Source of the DNA: Cellulophaga omnivescoria
GTDB lineage: Bacteria > Bacteroidota > Bacteroidia > Flavobacteriales > Flavobacteriaceae
NCBI RefSeq assembly: GCF_001999725.1
Contig: NZ_MDDP01000008.1
Location: forward strand, 1 to 58,905
Direction of reading: 5' to 3'
Length of the DNA: 58,905 bases
Numbering within the stretch: position 1 is the first letter of the stretch; every line of letters starts with the position of its first letter. A program made the translations under genes and the position numbers. This document shows, piece after piece, positions 23,386-32,607 of the stretch. The notes beneath the pieces are model-generated. The model saw nothing but the letters and a program-made list of their open reading frames with translations, searched no databases and was not told where the DNA came from.

Positions 23386-23853
23386 CTACAGTACTTTATA
23401 CTTATTAAGAAATAACAAGGCTTCTTCTGTACTTTTAAATGATGCTGTGGGAACGGCTGAATTACTGGTTTTCAAGTAAAATTCAGACATCATTATAGAT
23501 ACAGGAGAATCTACAATAAGTGCAAGTGCACTTACTAGGATAGATCCTTCTCGAGCCATATAAACTCTTGCTGCTTTATCAATTGCTTTCACGTGCCTTA
23601 TATCGCATAGTATTCCACGCTTCAAACCTGAGTGAAGAGAAAATTGATCTTTTATTACAATTTCAGCAGCTTGTAAATTTAGAATAACATTTTTGCGATA
23701 AGTGATATAAATGATATCGTCAATGAGTTCATAAGTTGCATATGTATTCCCAACTGTTACTAACATGATGTAATGAAAACTGGTTATTTCTGGTATACAA
23801 TTTACAAAATTTAAATCAAGACAAATCCTTGTTAGTTTCCCAACCTTATCCAA
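23386..23853 (-). CDS. STAS/DUF7793-like cytosolic protein
   Basis: 155 aa, no signal peptide. It has the pattern of the small Flavobacteriia proteins with a STAS/SpoIIAA-like fold: ATYELIDDIIYITYRKNVIL (strands), NLQAAEIVIKDQF (helix), GILCDIRHVKAIDKAARVYM (strand and helix), and a C-terminal VPTASFKSTEEALLFLNKY. Such proteins often precede HAMP/PAS-AraC regulators and may sense or scaffold the regulator's input; this is inference. It is the first gene of the group, 55 nt before the AraC gene, and divergent from rteC across a 270-nt region with repeats. Confidence 0.6.
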   Translation of the reverse strand: MDKVGKLTRICLDLNFVNCIPEITSFHYIMLVTVGNTYATYELIDDIIYITYRKNVILNLQAAEIVIKDQFSLHSGLKRGILCDIRHVKAIDKAARVYMAREGSILVSALALIVDSPVSIMMSEFYLKTSNSAVPTASFKSTEEALLFLNKYKVL

Positions 23854-23872
23854 AATGGATTTTCATTTACCT

Positions 23873-23980
23873 AAAAAGGAGTAAATATTAACTTTTAAGG
23901 AGTAAACAAACTAGATTCTTAAAAATTTCAGTAAAAGACAGTAAATTATATCCATAAAATTTCTAAAGATTATAATAATT
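23873..23980. promoter_or_regulatory. Repeated AGTAAA motifs between divergent genes
   Basis: AAGGAGTAAA occurs twice (23876-23907), then AGTAAA twice more near 23930 and 23938. The array sits just upstream of the STAS-like gene (minus) and could bind the AraC-type regulator. Confidence 0.3.
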
Positions 23981-24100
23981 ATGAGAAATCTAATTCTTAC
24001 TATGCTTCATCATATGAAGTGTAGTCACACAAGAATATCGTATGATGAAGGTTTACGACTTTTTTCAAGACAAGTATTAGTCCTTAGCATAACTCATTAA
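23981..24100 (+). CDS. Possible 39-aa leader peptide upstream of rteC
   Basis: An ATG at 23981 opens a 39-codon frame (MRNLILTMLHHMKCSHTRIS at its start) ending in TAA at 24098-24100, 23 nt before the rteC start. Its middle overlaps an inverted repeat (CTTCATCATATGA at 24005-24017, TCGTATGATGAAG at 24038-24050). No recognised product. It could be a translated leader that controls RteC, or chance. Confidence 0.3.
   Translation: MRNLILTMLHHMKCSHTRISYDEGLRLFSRQVLVLSITH
24005..24050. promoter_or_regulatory. Inverted repeat upstream of rteC
   Basis: CTTCATCATATGA (24005-24017) and TCGTATGATGAAG (24038-24050) are complementary at 12 of 13 positions; the loop holds a smaller GTGT-AGTC-ACAC hairpin. 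It could be an RNA hairpin in the rteC leader or a regulator site. Confidence 0.45.
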
Positions 24101-24123
24101 AATAAGAATTAGCTTTTTTAAGT

Positions 24124-24966
24124 ATGGAATACCAAAAGTTAATATTAGATTTTGAAACAAAATTAGAATCATTGGAGTCTCGTTCTGATGATATTTTATA
24201 CAAAGCAGAAAACGGGATTAGCAATGCAGAAAAATGTATAAAAATGTTACGAAAAAGAGTAGTTCAAAATGGTTTCAAAACGAAAACTGAAGAAATCAGC
24301 TTTTTTAAACATATTAAACCTCAAATATTTAGCCGCTTAATTTATTATGTTCGCTTATTCAATATTGAAAGTAAACGTCCTAGAAGTAGTTCTAAATTCC
24401 AAATAAAGTACCTCAATAATCATATTAATAAACTACAAATGTTTTTTAATGAAAATTTAGAGTTTTATCATTATTACCGCCGAGGTGCCACTATTCTAGA
24501 CGAACAATATTTTGTAAGAGGAAAATCTGATCTAAGATTACCAACGGGCTCCTTTCACTTTTTTATTGATGACCAATTTTCCACAAGTCAAGACACAACT
24601 GTAGCTACGATAATGGCATACGATATGCTTATTGTATACCTACAGCAAGAAATTGAAAAACTTCAAGCTTTTAAAGACACAAAACCTAATACTATGAAAA
24701 ATTCTTCTTCAACATTATTCTGGACAGGAAGCAAAACAGATTTAATAGAATTGATTTACGCCCTCCATAGCAGTGGTGTTATTAATAGTGGGACAGCAGA
24801 TATAAAAAAATTAGCTTCTCCTTTAGAACAAATTTTCAATATTAACCTAGGTAACTATTACCATACGTTTATTGAAATCAGGGCACGTAAAACTAGTAAA
24901 ACAAAATTTCTAGATAAACTCATTACTTCACTTCATAAACGATTAGACGATTCTGATTATTCATAA
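24124..24966 (+). CDS. rteC: RteC-family regulator
   Basis: 280 aa with the full RteC domain: YYRRGATILDEQYFVRGKSD in the middle and the conserved C-terminal block FWTGSKTDLIELIYALHSSG, then FNINLGNYYHTFIEIRARK and TKFLDKLITSL. In the conjugative transposon CTnDOT, RteC activates the excision operon in response to a two-component system (RteA/RteB). No such partners or excision genes are next to it here. Its presence at the far edge of the SusCD/DUF6520 group suggests that the whole block belongs to, or came from, an integrative element. A clear terminator follows. Confidence 0.9.
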   Translation: MEYQKLILDFETKLESLESRSDDILYKAENGISNAEKCIKMLRKRVVQNGFKTKTEEISFFKHIKPQIFSRLIYYVRLFNIESKRPRSSSKFQIKYLNNHINKLQMFFNENLEFYHYYRRGATILDEQYFVRGKSDLRLPTGSFHFFIDDQFSTSQDTTVATIMAYDMLIVYLQQEIEKLQAFKDTKPNTMKNSSSTLFWTGSKTDLIELIYALHSSGVINSGTADIKKLASPLEQIFNINLGNYYHTFIEIRARKTSKTKFLDKLITSLHKRLDDSDYS

Positions 24967-24967
24967 G

Positions 24968-24997
24968 AAAAGGGCTACCTAGTAAGTAGCCCTTTTT
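24968..24997 (+). terminator. Terminator after rteC
   Basis: AAAGGGCTAC/GTAGCCCTTT with a 7-nt loop and a T run, starting 2 nt after the rteC stop. It may also stop minus-strand transcripts of the TlpA operon, whose last stop is at 25029. Confidence 0.8.
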
Positions 24998-25028
24998 AGG
25001 GGAAAAGGTAACTAACTCAAATAAAACT

Positions 25029-26438
25029 CTAAATCCCTATTTCCTCAAACAATTCAATTAAGCTCTCATTGGAAGGCCTAGGAGCATCACGATCTATAAT
25101 TTTACCTTGTGGATCTATTAAAATAAATCTTGGAATTCCGTTAATTAGGTATTCCTTTATAAACGTTGACTCAAAGTTATTATCAGCAATTAACTGAATC
25201 CCCTCCAATTCCTCTTCTTTCACCATTTTCTTCCACTTCTCGTAATTCTCTTCTTCATCAACCGATATACTTACAAATTCGACATTCTTATTATGATACT
25301 TTTTTTCTAATTCCTTTAAAAAAGGAATCTGTCTTATACATGGTCCACACCAAGTTGCCCATACATCGATATACACATATTTCCCTTTAAAATCGTCTAA
25401 AGAAACTTTTTTTCCATTTATGTCTGAATAATTATGAAACTTAGGAGATGTTTTTCCTTTTTGAATTTTTAATAATTTTGAGTACATTTCTGTAATTTCT
25501 CCTTCATTTTCTTTGTTCGTAGAAATTTTTAGAAACTTCTGGTAATAATCTTCTAACTCTTTTGCATAAGATATACCTTGCTTAACACTTTCAAAAACTA
25601 AGATATTTTTAATTCTTTGATTTGGAATAGTTTCAATCGATTTAAACAAAGAGTTGTTTCTACTGATAGAATCCTTTTTCCTTATTTCACTAGCTTTATC
25701 CATGTAGTGATCGGTAACAATTTCTTTATAAGCAGGTGCAAAAGTAAAATCAACAACACTATTATAATCAAAATCATTAAAGTCCTTTAAAAATTCATTA
25801 GAAACTTCGAACTCATCATTTTTGGTATAATAAGGGTGATAGCGAACGTATTTTTTTAAATTGCTTAAAAATATATAATTGATATTTCTTTTCTCTTTCT
25901 CTACAAATGATTGATTAAGGTTTTCTGATTTTTTTAAATTGATTTGCAAATCATTAGATAGCTCCTTTAATTTTAATTTAAAAGAGTCTTCATTTAATGT
26001 AAAAAGTTCTTCTTTTTTACTAAAATGATTATTAACAATTGAGTCTCTTTTGTTCATATATTCGCTTTCCAATCTCCCTTTACCTGTAATATGTAATGTA
26101 TTTCTAAAGTTTTTTACATCAGCTACTAAATTTAAATCATACTCTTTTTCTAGGTAAAACTTGACTCTATTTCTATTACTATAAAGATGATAAATGCCTG
26201 GCTCAATATTTTTTAATGTATCTATAAACGTACCATCACTCTTCACTTCTATTTCTTTTTTTATCAAGGTGTTTGGATTGTATATATGCACTATTTTATC
26301 CTTGTCGTTTAATAATTCACCCGAAATTATAGCAAAATTTACTTTATTCATTTTCTTTTCTTGTTCATTACAGGACACCCCCAAAAGAAATGCAACAAGT
26401 ATTACCAAAAATATTTTTTTCATAATGTTATCCTTCAT
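25029..26438 (-). CDS. TlpA-like thiol-disulfide oxidoreductase lipoprotein
   Basis: 469 aa with a lipoprotein signal ending at Cys23 (LLGVSCNEQ). The ATG five codons later (MKKIFLVIL) is the more natural start (26423). An N-terminal DUF4369-like domain (about 35-120) is followed by a long helical middle, then a thioredoxin/AhpC-like domain (about 330-469) with the WATWCGPCIRQIP active site and the cis-Pro segment NGIPRFILIDPQGK. It probably reduces or isomerises disulfides in the periplasm or at the surface. It is the last gene of the SusC-SusD-DUF4465 operon, 63 nt downstream of DUF4465. Confidence 0.85.
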   Translation of the reverse strand: MKDNIMKKIFLVILVAFLLGVSCNEQEKKMNKVNFAIISGELLNDKDKIVHIYNPNTLIKKEIEVKSDGTFIDTLKNIEPGIYHLYSNRNRVKFYLEKEYDLNLVADVKNFRNTLHITGKGRLESEYMNKRDSIVNNHFSKKEELFTLNEDSFKLKLKELSNDLQINLKKSENLNQSFVEKEKRNINYIFLSNLKKYVRYHPYYTKNDEFEVSNEFLKDFNDFDYNSVVDFTFAPAYKEIVTDHYMDKASEIRKKDSISRNNSLFKSIETIPNQRIKNILVFESVKQGISYAKELEDYYQKFLKISTNKENEGEITEMYSKLLKIQKGKTSPKFHNYSDINGKKVSLDDFKGKYVYIDVWATWCGPCIRQIPFLKELEKKYHNKNVEFVSISVDEEENYEKWKKMVKEEELEGIQLIADNNFESTFIKEYLINGIPRFILIDPQGKIIDRDAPRPSNESLIELFEEIGI

Positions 26439-26501
26439 TTTTTAAAATTAAATTACTTATCTCATACATCTGATTTTATAGAGATACTAAGTTTATTACA
26501 A

Positions 26502-27548
26502 TTATTTTCTCAAACGTATCCCATCTAGACAGAATAAAGACGGGTATAACATATTATCTTCATTGTTAACATATGAAGAAGTCATTTTAAACAAAACTTT
26601 ATCAACGCTACCTAGTTGAGTTAAATCAACCTTATACCAGTCATCTAAAATAACATTATGCTCAAGATTTAATGGGTTCGCTTTTGGCCTTACTCCCATA
26701 TAGTAATTTATCTCTCCAGTCTTATTTCCTTGATTGTATCCTTCAATTATTAATTTGATAAAACCTTTATTTGTTGCATTGGCAGCTTCAACGGAATCCC
26801 TTTTTATTTCTTCAATAGAGGCACCTCTAGATCTGGCTATGTCCGCCGCAATTGAACCGGCTTTTACACGTTCTATCTTTTCATGGTTTTCTAGACTTAA
26901 TAGCTTGCTATCCTCAGGTCCTGGTAGAAAGAATCTACCGTACCTATTCGTTGAAGTATTCGGAATTTTAATATTTCTCACCTTTTCTCCGTCAATAGTA
27001 TTATGCAGCGTACTTTGATCCAGAGTGCCTGAATAAATGGTTCCATATTTTGATAAAAGATAATTATATGTTGTATTAGCAACTAAAATATGCTCTATAA
27101 TACGTGGTTCTTTCAATGAAAAAAATGCATTTTCATTTTCTGTATTTCCTACTAAAAAATTACCAGTTCGATTTGGTGTATTGGTAAAAACACTAAACTC
27201 TGTTGAATCAATGGCCGCTTGTTTTTCAATCGGCGTTAAACTATTCGAACCAAAATCAGGGCTAAGACTCCATGGATAAGACCTCCAATTTTTGTTAGAT
27301 ATTGCAAAACCAGAAAACTCTCCATTACCAGTATCTATTGCATTAAAAATTAGCACTCCGCTTTCTTCACTTCCTACTTCAAACGGATTATTTCGTATTT
27401 CGAATGAGAAGCGGTTTAATTTAATATCGTTAAATGTTATATCTTTTGGATAAGGAACGGTAATTTCAATATCATCTTCACAAGACGACACCACAAATGT
27501 TATCGACATAAACCAAAATGTCTTTTTAAGTATATTGATCAATTTCAT
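26502..27548 (-). CDS. DUF4465 lipoprotein
   Basis: 348 aa with a lipoprotein signal ending at Cys23 (VVSSCEDD). The mature protein matches DUF4465: FSGFAISN early, HILVANTTYNYLLSKYG in the middle, and the C-terminal block WYKVDLTQLGSVDKVLFKMT, then YPSLFCLDGIRL. A short insertion with KAGSIAADIARSRG is unusual. DUF4465-type surface lipoproteins have been tied to vitamin B12 capture in Bacteroides, from memory; here the partner is a SusC/SusD pair, so the ligand is unknown. It lies 12 nt after the SusD gene, in the same operon. Confidence 0.8.
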   Translation of the reverse strand: MKLINILKKTFWFMSITFVVSSCEDDIEITVPYPKDITFNDIKLNRFSFEIRNNPFEVGSEESGVLIFNAIDTGNGEFSGFAISNKNWRSYPWSLSPDFGSNSLTPIEKQAAIDSTEFSVFTNTPNRTGNFLVGNTENENAFFSLKEPRIIEHILVANTTYNYLLSKYGTIYSGTLDQSTLHNTIDGEKVRNIKIPNTSTNRYGRFFLPGPEDSKLLSLENHEKIERVKAGSIAADIARSRGASIEEIKRDSVEAANATNKGFIKLIIEGYNQGNKTGEINYYMGVRPKANPLNLEHNVILDDWYKVDLTQLGSVDKVLFKMTSSYVNNEDNMLYPSLFCLDGIRLRK

Positions 27549-27560
27549 AATTTTTTCTAA

Positions 27561-29045
27561 TTAATTTAAATCTGGATTTTGCTCCATTAAAACGTTACTA
27601 ATAATTTCGGCATCTGGAATCGGCCAACATAATTTGTTCTCTAAAAAAGGGACATCTTTTTTTATGACTTCAATCCACCTTTTACCATTAGTTCTGAAAC
27701 GGGCAGCTGCAAAAAACTCACTTCCGTTTTCTAGAAAGAGTTCAAAAAAGTATTCCTTAAAAATACTATCCATTAGTTCATCCCTATTAATTGGATTTAC
27801 ACTTGGTAAAGTAGGATTTGTTCTCTGCGCTCTCATTTCATTTATTGGAGCAATAGCTTCTTGAATTGAAGCCCCTGTCCTTGCAAGCAACTCTGCTTTC
27901 ATTAGGAATAATTCAGGGTATCGAAAATAATAAGTTGCGTATTTTTCTTCTGAATTTTGTTGTCCCTCATACATTCCAAGTCGAGCTAATTTTTTCCAAG
28001 CCCAAAACCTTCTATCATCCCATGTTTCAGGAGCTCTAACATCTCCTGTAACTATATCCCATCTAGGGTCTTCTGTAAACCAATCAGCACCAAAATTCAA
28101 TCCTGCATCAAGTGTTGCTCCTGTAGCTAAAGGAAGACTATTTCCTCTATAAACAATATAATAAGAATACCCTCTAGACGTATAAGCTCTACTACTATTA
28201 TTCTCTAAATACATAGCAAAAAGATTTTCTTTAGAATCCCATGACTCTTTATATACATTTCCCATATCAGGTTCCATAGAGAAATTTGATGGTGAATTTT
28301 CCAATACTTCTTGAACAAGGTTCAAAGCTAAATTCAAATCTTGGTCACTATTATTATACCCAGAGCGATACAAAATAATTTTAGCTTTCAAAACTTTGGC
28401 AAACTCCTTTGATAAATGCCTAGGCGTCGTGAAATTTGGCAAGTTTTCAATAGCATAATCTAAATCTTCAAAAATTTTAATATAGCTTTCTCCCACACTT
28501 AACCGTGCTTTTTCTACATTACTTAAATTTACAACCTCATCTCTGTAAAGCAGACCATAAGGATCATCATCTCCTGACCACCAATGACCAAAATTCCATA
28601 GAATATTAGAATTAGTCCAAGCTCGCATACATTTGGCCTCAGCTATTAAAGCTTTCCTTGCCTGCTCATTAGGAATTGATTCACTAGGCAAGTTTTCAAT
28701 TCCATCAATAGCAAAGTTCACGGCATTAATAGTTATATAGAAGTTTTCCCAAGCTTCAGTTATTTCTGTTGAAGCGTTGAGTTGAGAATACTGCATACTA
28801 TAATTATTTTCATACCAGTTTACAAACCCTGATTTTGAAGCCAAAGAATTATACAATTTTCCTGCCCATGTATCTTTTTGAATAGTAGAATAAATACCCC
28901 CAATAGCTGCTTCAGCCTTATTAAAATCGGTAATAGCATTATTCTCATTTAATGAATAATGTGGTTCCTTTTCTAAAAAATCACTACAGGAGATTAAAAA
29001 GATAGAAAAGAGACATAAATGTAATTTGTATATATATTTTTTCAT
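27561..29045 (-). CDS. SusD/RagB-type surface lipoprotein
   Basis: 494 aa with a lipoprotein signal ending at Cys20 (FLISCSDFLE). It has the SusD scaffold: NEQARKALIAEAKCMRAWTN in the first half, the C-terminal YFRYPELFLMKAELLARTGA block, and FKEYFFELFLENGSEFFAAA followed by RFRTNGKRW. It is separated from the SusC gene by 8 nt. It is the lid and ligand receptor for the TonB-dependent transporter upstream. Confidence 0.9.
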   Translation of the reverse strand: MKKYIYKLHLCLFSIFLISCSDFLEKEPHYSLNENNAITDFNKAEAAIGGIYSTIQKDTWAGKLYNSLASKSGFVNWYENNYSMQYSQLNASTEITEAWENFYITINAVNFAIDGIENLPSESIPNEQARKALIAEAKCMRAWTNSNILWNFGHWWSGDDDPYGLLYRDEVVNLSNVEKARLSVGESYIKIFEDLDYAIENLPNFTTPRHLSKEFAKVLKAKIILYRSGYNNSDQDLNLALNLVQEVLENSPSNFSMEPDMGNVYKESWDSKENLFAMYLENNSSRAYTSRGYSYYIVYRGNSLPLATGATLDAGLNFGADWFTEDPRWDIVTGDVRAPETWDDRRFWAWKKLARLGMYEGQQNSEEKYATYYFRYPELFLMKAELLARTGASIQEAIAPINEMRAQRTNPTLPSVNPINRDELMDSIFKEYFFELFLENGSEFFAAARFRTNGKRWIEVIKKDVPFLENKLCWPIPDAEIISNVLMEQNPDLN

Positions 29046-29053
29046 TTTGCTTG

Positions 29054-32000
29054 TTATTTTATAGTAAGTTTTACACCAAAATTGAATATCTGAGCGGATG
29101 GATAAGTCCCATAATCAACACCCATACCCGCACCTATAGAAGATGAAGACCAATTACCTTGTGGATCAAAGCCAGGGTACTTTGTAATCGTAAGTAAATT
29201 AGTGGCTTGAAAAGTAAGGTCAACACCTTTTAGAAGTGTCCCATTTAAATATTTTTGAGGTAATCTATAAGCAACATTTAAGGTACTCAATCGTAAATAT
29301 GACGCATCATATAAATATAAATCAGAAAAATCAGAATTCTTTGCTAATCCATAATGCCCGATTCTTGGAAATTTCGCGTCATATGGTGAATTTAAAATTG
29401 CACTTTGATCTGCCACTAAATTGTTTTGATTGTACCTTCCTGTTCCTCTAATATCGGACTTTGGTAAATTCCATAATCTTTTATGCCCAAAAGCATAGTT
29501 AAAAGTTGTGTTGATCATAAATCCTTTATACTGATATGTTAATCCAAACCCACCAAATGCGGTTGGGGTGGATGACCCAAGGTTGACTCTATCCTCTTCA
29601 TCTATTACACCATCTTTATTTTGATCTATATAATACATATCTCCGAGAGTTTCTTCTGAATCAGTATAGTATACCTTGTTACCCTCGTTGTCAACGCTTT
29701 GCAAAGCAATAGATTCCTCTGCGGTAACTAATAAACGACCTGCTGTTTTAAAACCATACCACTCACCTGTTATGTCACCTGGTTTCACTTTCATATAAAT
29801 ATTCCAATTACTAGGAAAATTTAGTTCTTCTGCGGTACCATTAATCTCTGTGATTTTATTTTTATTGGAAGCAATATTAAAATCAAATGTCAAGCGTGAG
29901 TCTTCTTTTTTTAGAATATCATATTTAATATCAAACTCAACTCCTCTATTCTCAACAGATGCCACGTTAGATGATATATCATTAAATGCACTACTCGGAG
30001 GTAGGGGTGAATCATAAATCAATTCACTACTATTTTTTTTATAGACACCAAAAGTTCCTCTAATCCGATCATTAAAAAGACCAAAATCAAGACCGATATC
30101 TGTCATTTTGGTTTGCTCCCATTGTAGATTAGGGTTTCCGATGGAATTGGGTACAATAGCTGGTAATTCATTATACTGTTTTGACCCTACACTTGTAATC
30201 CAATCGTAATTCCCTAGGTTTTGGGAACCCGTAAGACCCGTAGAAAATCTTAGCTTTAAATAAGAAAAAATATGTTCTATTTTTTCTTTTTTCATAAAAT
30301 TCTCACCAGTAATCAACCAAGCTATAGCACCTGAAGGAAAAAAACCCCATCTCTGATCCGCACCAAAACGAGATGACCCATCTCTACGTACAGTTCCAGA
30401 AATAATATAACGATCATCAAATTTATAATGTAAACGTGCAAACTGAGATATCAATGAATTTTCACTTTTAGAATCACTTATGTAAGGTCGATTTGCGGCT
30501 GACCCAAAATTATTTAAAATTTCATCATCTGGAAAATTAGTTGCGCTTATATAGTAACTTTCAGAAATACTATTTTCCATAGAATAACCTGCTAATACTC
30601 TTAGATCATGTTTTTTTCTAAAAAGGTTTGCATAAGTAAGTGTGTTTTCCCATACATTAATTGAGCTCTTAGCATCATTAAAAGTTCGCTGTCCATTATA
30701 ATTAAATACAGAACCTCTTCTTTTATATTCCAAAGATTCACTATTAGAATAATTATTAGTAAAAGATGATTTTAATTGAAGTTTATTTGTTAAATCAAGC
30801 TCAAAAAAACCGGTAGCACTTAGAGTCAATCCTTCTCCTTTGTTTGTATTTCTCAAAGTTGTATAAGGGTTTTCAGTATAAGGATCTTGAGTAAAGATTG
30901 TTCCATCTTCATTAAATGGTGGAATATCAGGTCTGATTTTGTTTAAAACTCCTAACATTCCATCTTTGTTATCCGTTTTACGAGTAGAAGCATTTAAATT
31001 TACACCGAACCTTAACTTATTACTCACCCTAGTGTCTAAATTTAATCTTCCTCCATAAAGAATACTTTTTCCTCCTTTTATAATACCCTCATTCTTTTTA
31101 TGATTAAAAGACACAAAATAAGTAGTTGCTTCTGATCCTCCCCTCACTGATAAATCCTGCTGTAAAGTTAAAGGGTTAGTGGTCATTTCATCCTGCCAAT
31201 TCGTATTACCAGGAAAATATGCTCCTTCTAATATTTTAAAATCACTTTTATCAAATTCACTTGTATTTAAATCATAAAAAGCTTGTCTATCAAGATAAGA
31301 TCTTACAAAATAATCAAATCCCCCTTTGGTCATTGCTGATTCTCTAGCCGAGGCATCAGAAAACCTTACATAATCCGGGGTTTCCATATATTTAAAATCA
31401 TTAAAATTTTGCTTTTGAAGCCCTACTCTATTAGAAATCTCAATAGTTGGATCCATTAAAGTACCGCCTTTTTTAGTAGTAACAATAACAACTCCGTTTG
31501 CTGCTCTAGATCCATAAACCGCAGTAGCAGAAGCATCTTTCAAAATATCTATACTTTGTACATCATTAAGATTAAGATTATATAAGGTATTTGCAATATC
31601 CCCTGAAGTTGATGCTGAATATTGGGGTACACCATCAATTACCCAAAGTGGTTGATTATTTCCTGATAACGAAGATGCACCTCTAATTACTACGCTAATA
31701 GGTGAAGTTGGAGAAGCAGACTGGATATTCACATTTACTCCTGATGATTTCCCTTGAAGTATACTCTGCACACTTGCTCCCATAGGAGCATAACCTATTT
31801 CCTTCTCACTTATTCTGGATACGGAGCCTGTTACATCTTTTACAGTAGAAGTACCATAACCTATAACAACTACTTCATCTAAGGCCGCTGGTGACGGTTC
31901 TAGTGCCACATTAATGTTACTTCTCTCCTTTACTTGAACTTCAAGAGATTTATATCCCATAAAACTAAATAGCAAAATTGGGTTAGTCTTAGAAGATGGT

Positions 32001-32533
32001 AAACGAATCTTATAATTACCATCAAAATCGCTCATTGTTCCTTTTGTTGTTCCTTTTACTATAATGTTAACTCCGGGTATTGGAATATTTTTTTCATCTA
32101 CTACAGTCCCAGTAACAAATTCTTGTGATTGTGTACTAATATCCTTTTGATAATCAGTTCTCTTTATTTTCTTTTTTATGGCGATTATTTTTCCAGATGA
32201 AAAATCACATATAAAATTGCCATTTGCCAAAGTTTTTTCAAGTAGTTTATTAGCTCTGATAGTTCCTTTATTTAACTTAATCTTAGGATAATTATCAAAT
32301 AAATCAGAACGATAGATAAAAGTATAATTCGTTTGATTTTTAATTATTTTAAACACTTCATTTACAGATACTACTTGATCTGTAGGAATTTTAATCCTTA
32401 CATTTTGTGAAAACCCAATTTTAGAAGTAAAACTAAAAAGGGTTGTACAAAATAAGAAAATAAATGTTTTCATAATTAAAGTTAGAATCTTCCTTCTATG
32501 AAGAAAGAGAGTGTTAGTCAGTTTTTTTTTCAT
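29054..32533 (-). CDS. SusC-type TonB-dependent transducer with STN domain
   Basis: 1159 aa. The extended signal region (KILTLIMKTFIFLFCTTLFS) is typical of the group. It is followed by an STN signalling domain (about 55-120, VNEVFKIIKNQTNYTFIYRS), a carboxypeptidase-regulatory domain (about 142-222), the plug (about 228-350, PLWVIDGVPQYS and DILKDASATAVYGSRAANG) and the barrel. The STN domain contacts FecR when ligand is bound, and the FecR gene lies 74 nt upstream, followed by a divergent ECF sigma gene, so this is a full cell-surface signalling unit. The operon continues into SusD, DUF4465 and TlpA. Confidence 0.95.
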   Translation of the reverse strand: MKKKLTNTLFLHRRKILTLIMKTFIFLFCTTLFSFTSKIGFSQNVRIKIPTDQVVSVNEVFKIIKNQTNYTFIYRSDLFDNYPKIKLNKGTIRANKLLEKTLANGNFICDFSSGKIIAIKKKIKRTDYQKDISTQSQEFVTGTVVDEKNIPIPGVNIIVKGTTKGTMSDFDGNYKIRLPSSKTNPILLFSFMGYKSLEVQVKERSNINVALEPSPAALDEVVVIGYGTSTVKDVTGSVSRISEKEIGYAPMGASVQSILQGKSSGVNVNIQSASPTSPISVVIRGASSLSGNNQPLWVIDGVPQYSASTSGDIANTLYNLNLNDVQSIDILKDASATAVYGSRAANGVVIVTTKKGGTLMDPTIEISNRVGLQKQNFNDFKYMETPDYVRFSDASARESAMTKGGFDYFVRSYLDRQAFYDLNTSEFDKSDFKILEGAYFPGNTNWQDEMTTNPLTLQQDLSVRGGSEATTYFVSFNHKKNEGIIKGGKSILYGGRLNLDTRVSNKLRFGVNLNASTRKTDNKDGMLGVLNKIRPDIPPFNEDGTIFTQDPYTENPYTTLRNTNKGEGLTLSATGFFELDLTNKLQLKSSFTNNYSNSESLEYKRRGSVFNYNGQRTFNDAKSSINVWENTLTYANLFRKKHDLRVLAGYSMENSISESYYISATNFPDDEILNNFGSAANRPYISDSKSENSLISQFARLHYKFDDRYIISGTVRRDGSSRFGADQRWGFFPSGAIAWLITGENFMKKEKIEHIFSYLKLRFSTGLTGSQNLGNYDWITSVGSKQYNELPAIVPNSIGNPNLQWEQTKMTDIGLDFGLFNDRIRGTFGVYKKNSSELIYDSPLPPSSAFNDISSNVASVENRGVEFDIKYDILKKEDSRLTFDFNIASNKNKITEINGTAEELNFPSNWNIYMKVKPGDITGEWYGFKTAGRLLVTAEESIALQSVDNEGNKVYYTDSEETLGDMYYIDQNKDGVIDEEDRVNLGSSTPTAFGGFGLTYQYKGFMINTTFNYAFGHKRLWNLPKSDIRGTGRYNQNNLVADQSAILNSPYDAKFPRIGHYGLAKNSDFSDLYLYDASYLRLSTLNVAYRLPQKYLNGTLLKGVDLTFQATNLLTITKYPGFDPQGNWSSSSIGAGMGVDYGTYPSAQIFNFGVKLTIK

Positions 32534-32607
32534 AAATTTGTTTTGAGTGGTTAAACTTTTGATTGCTTACTAATTAAGGGGATATAACGGCTGTGAGAGG
32601 TTTTGTT

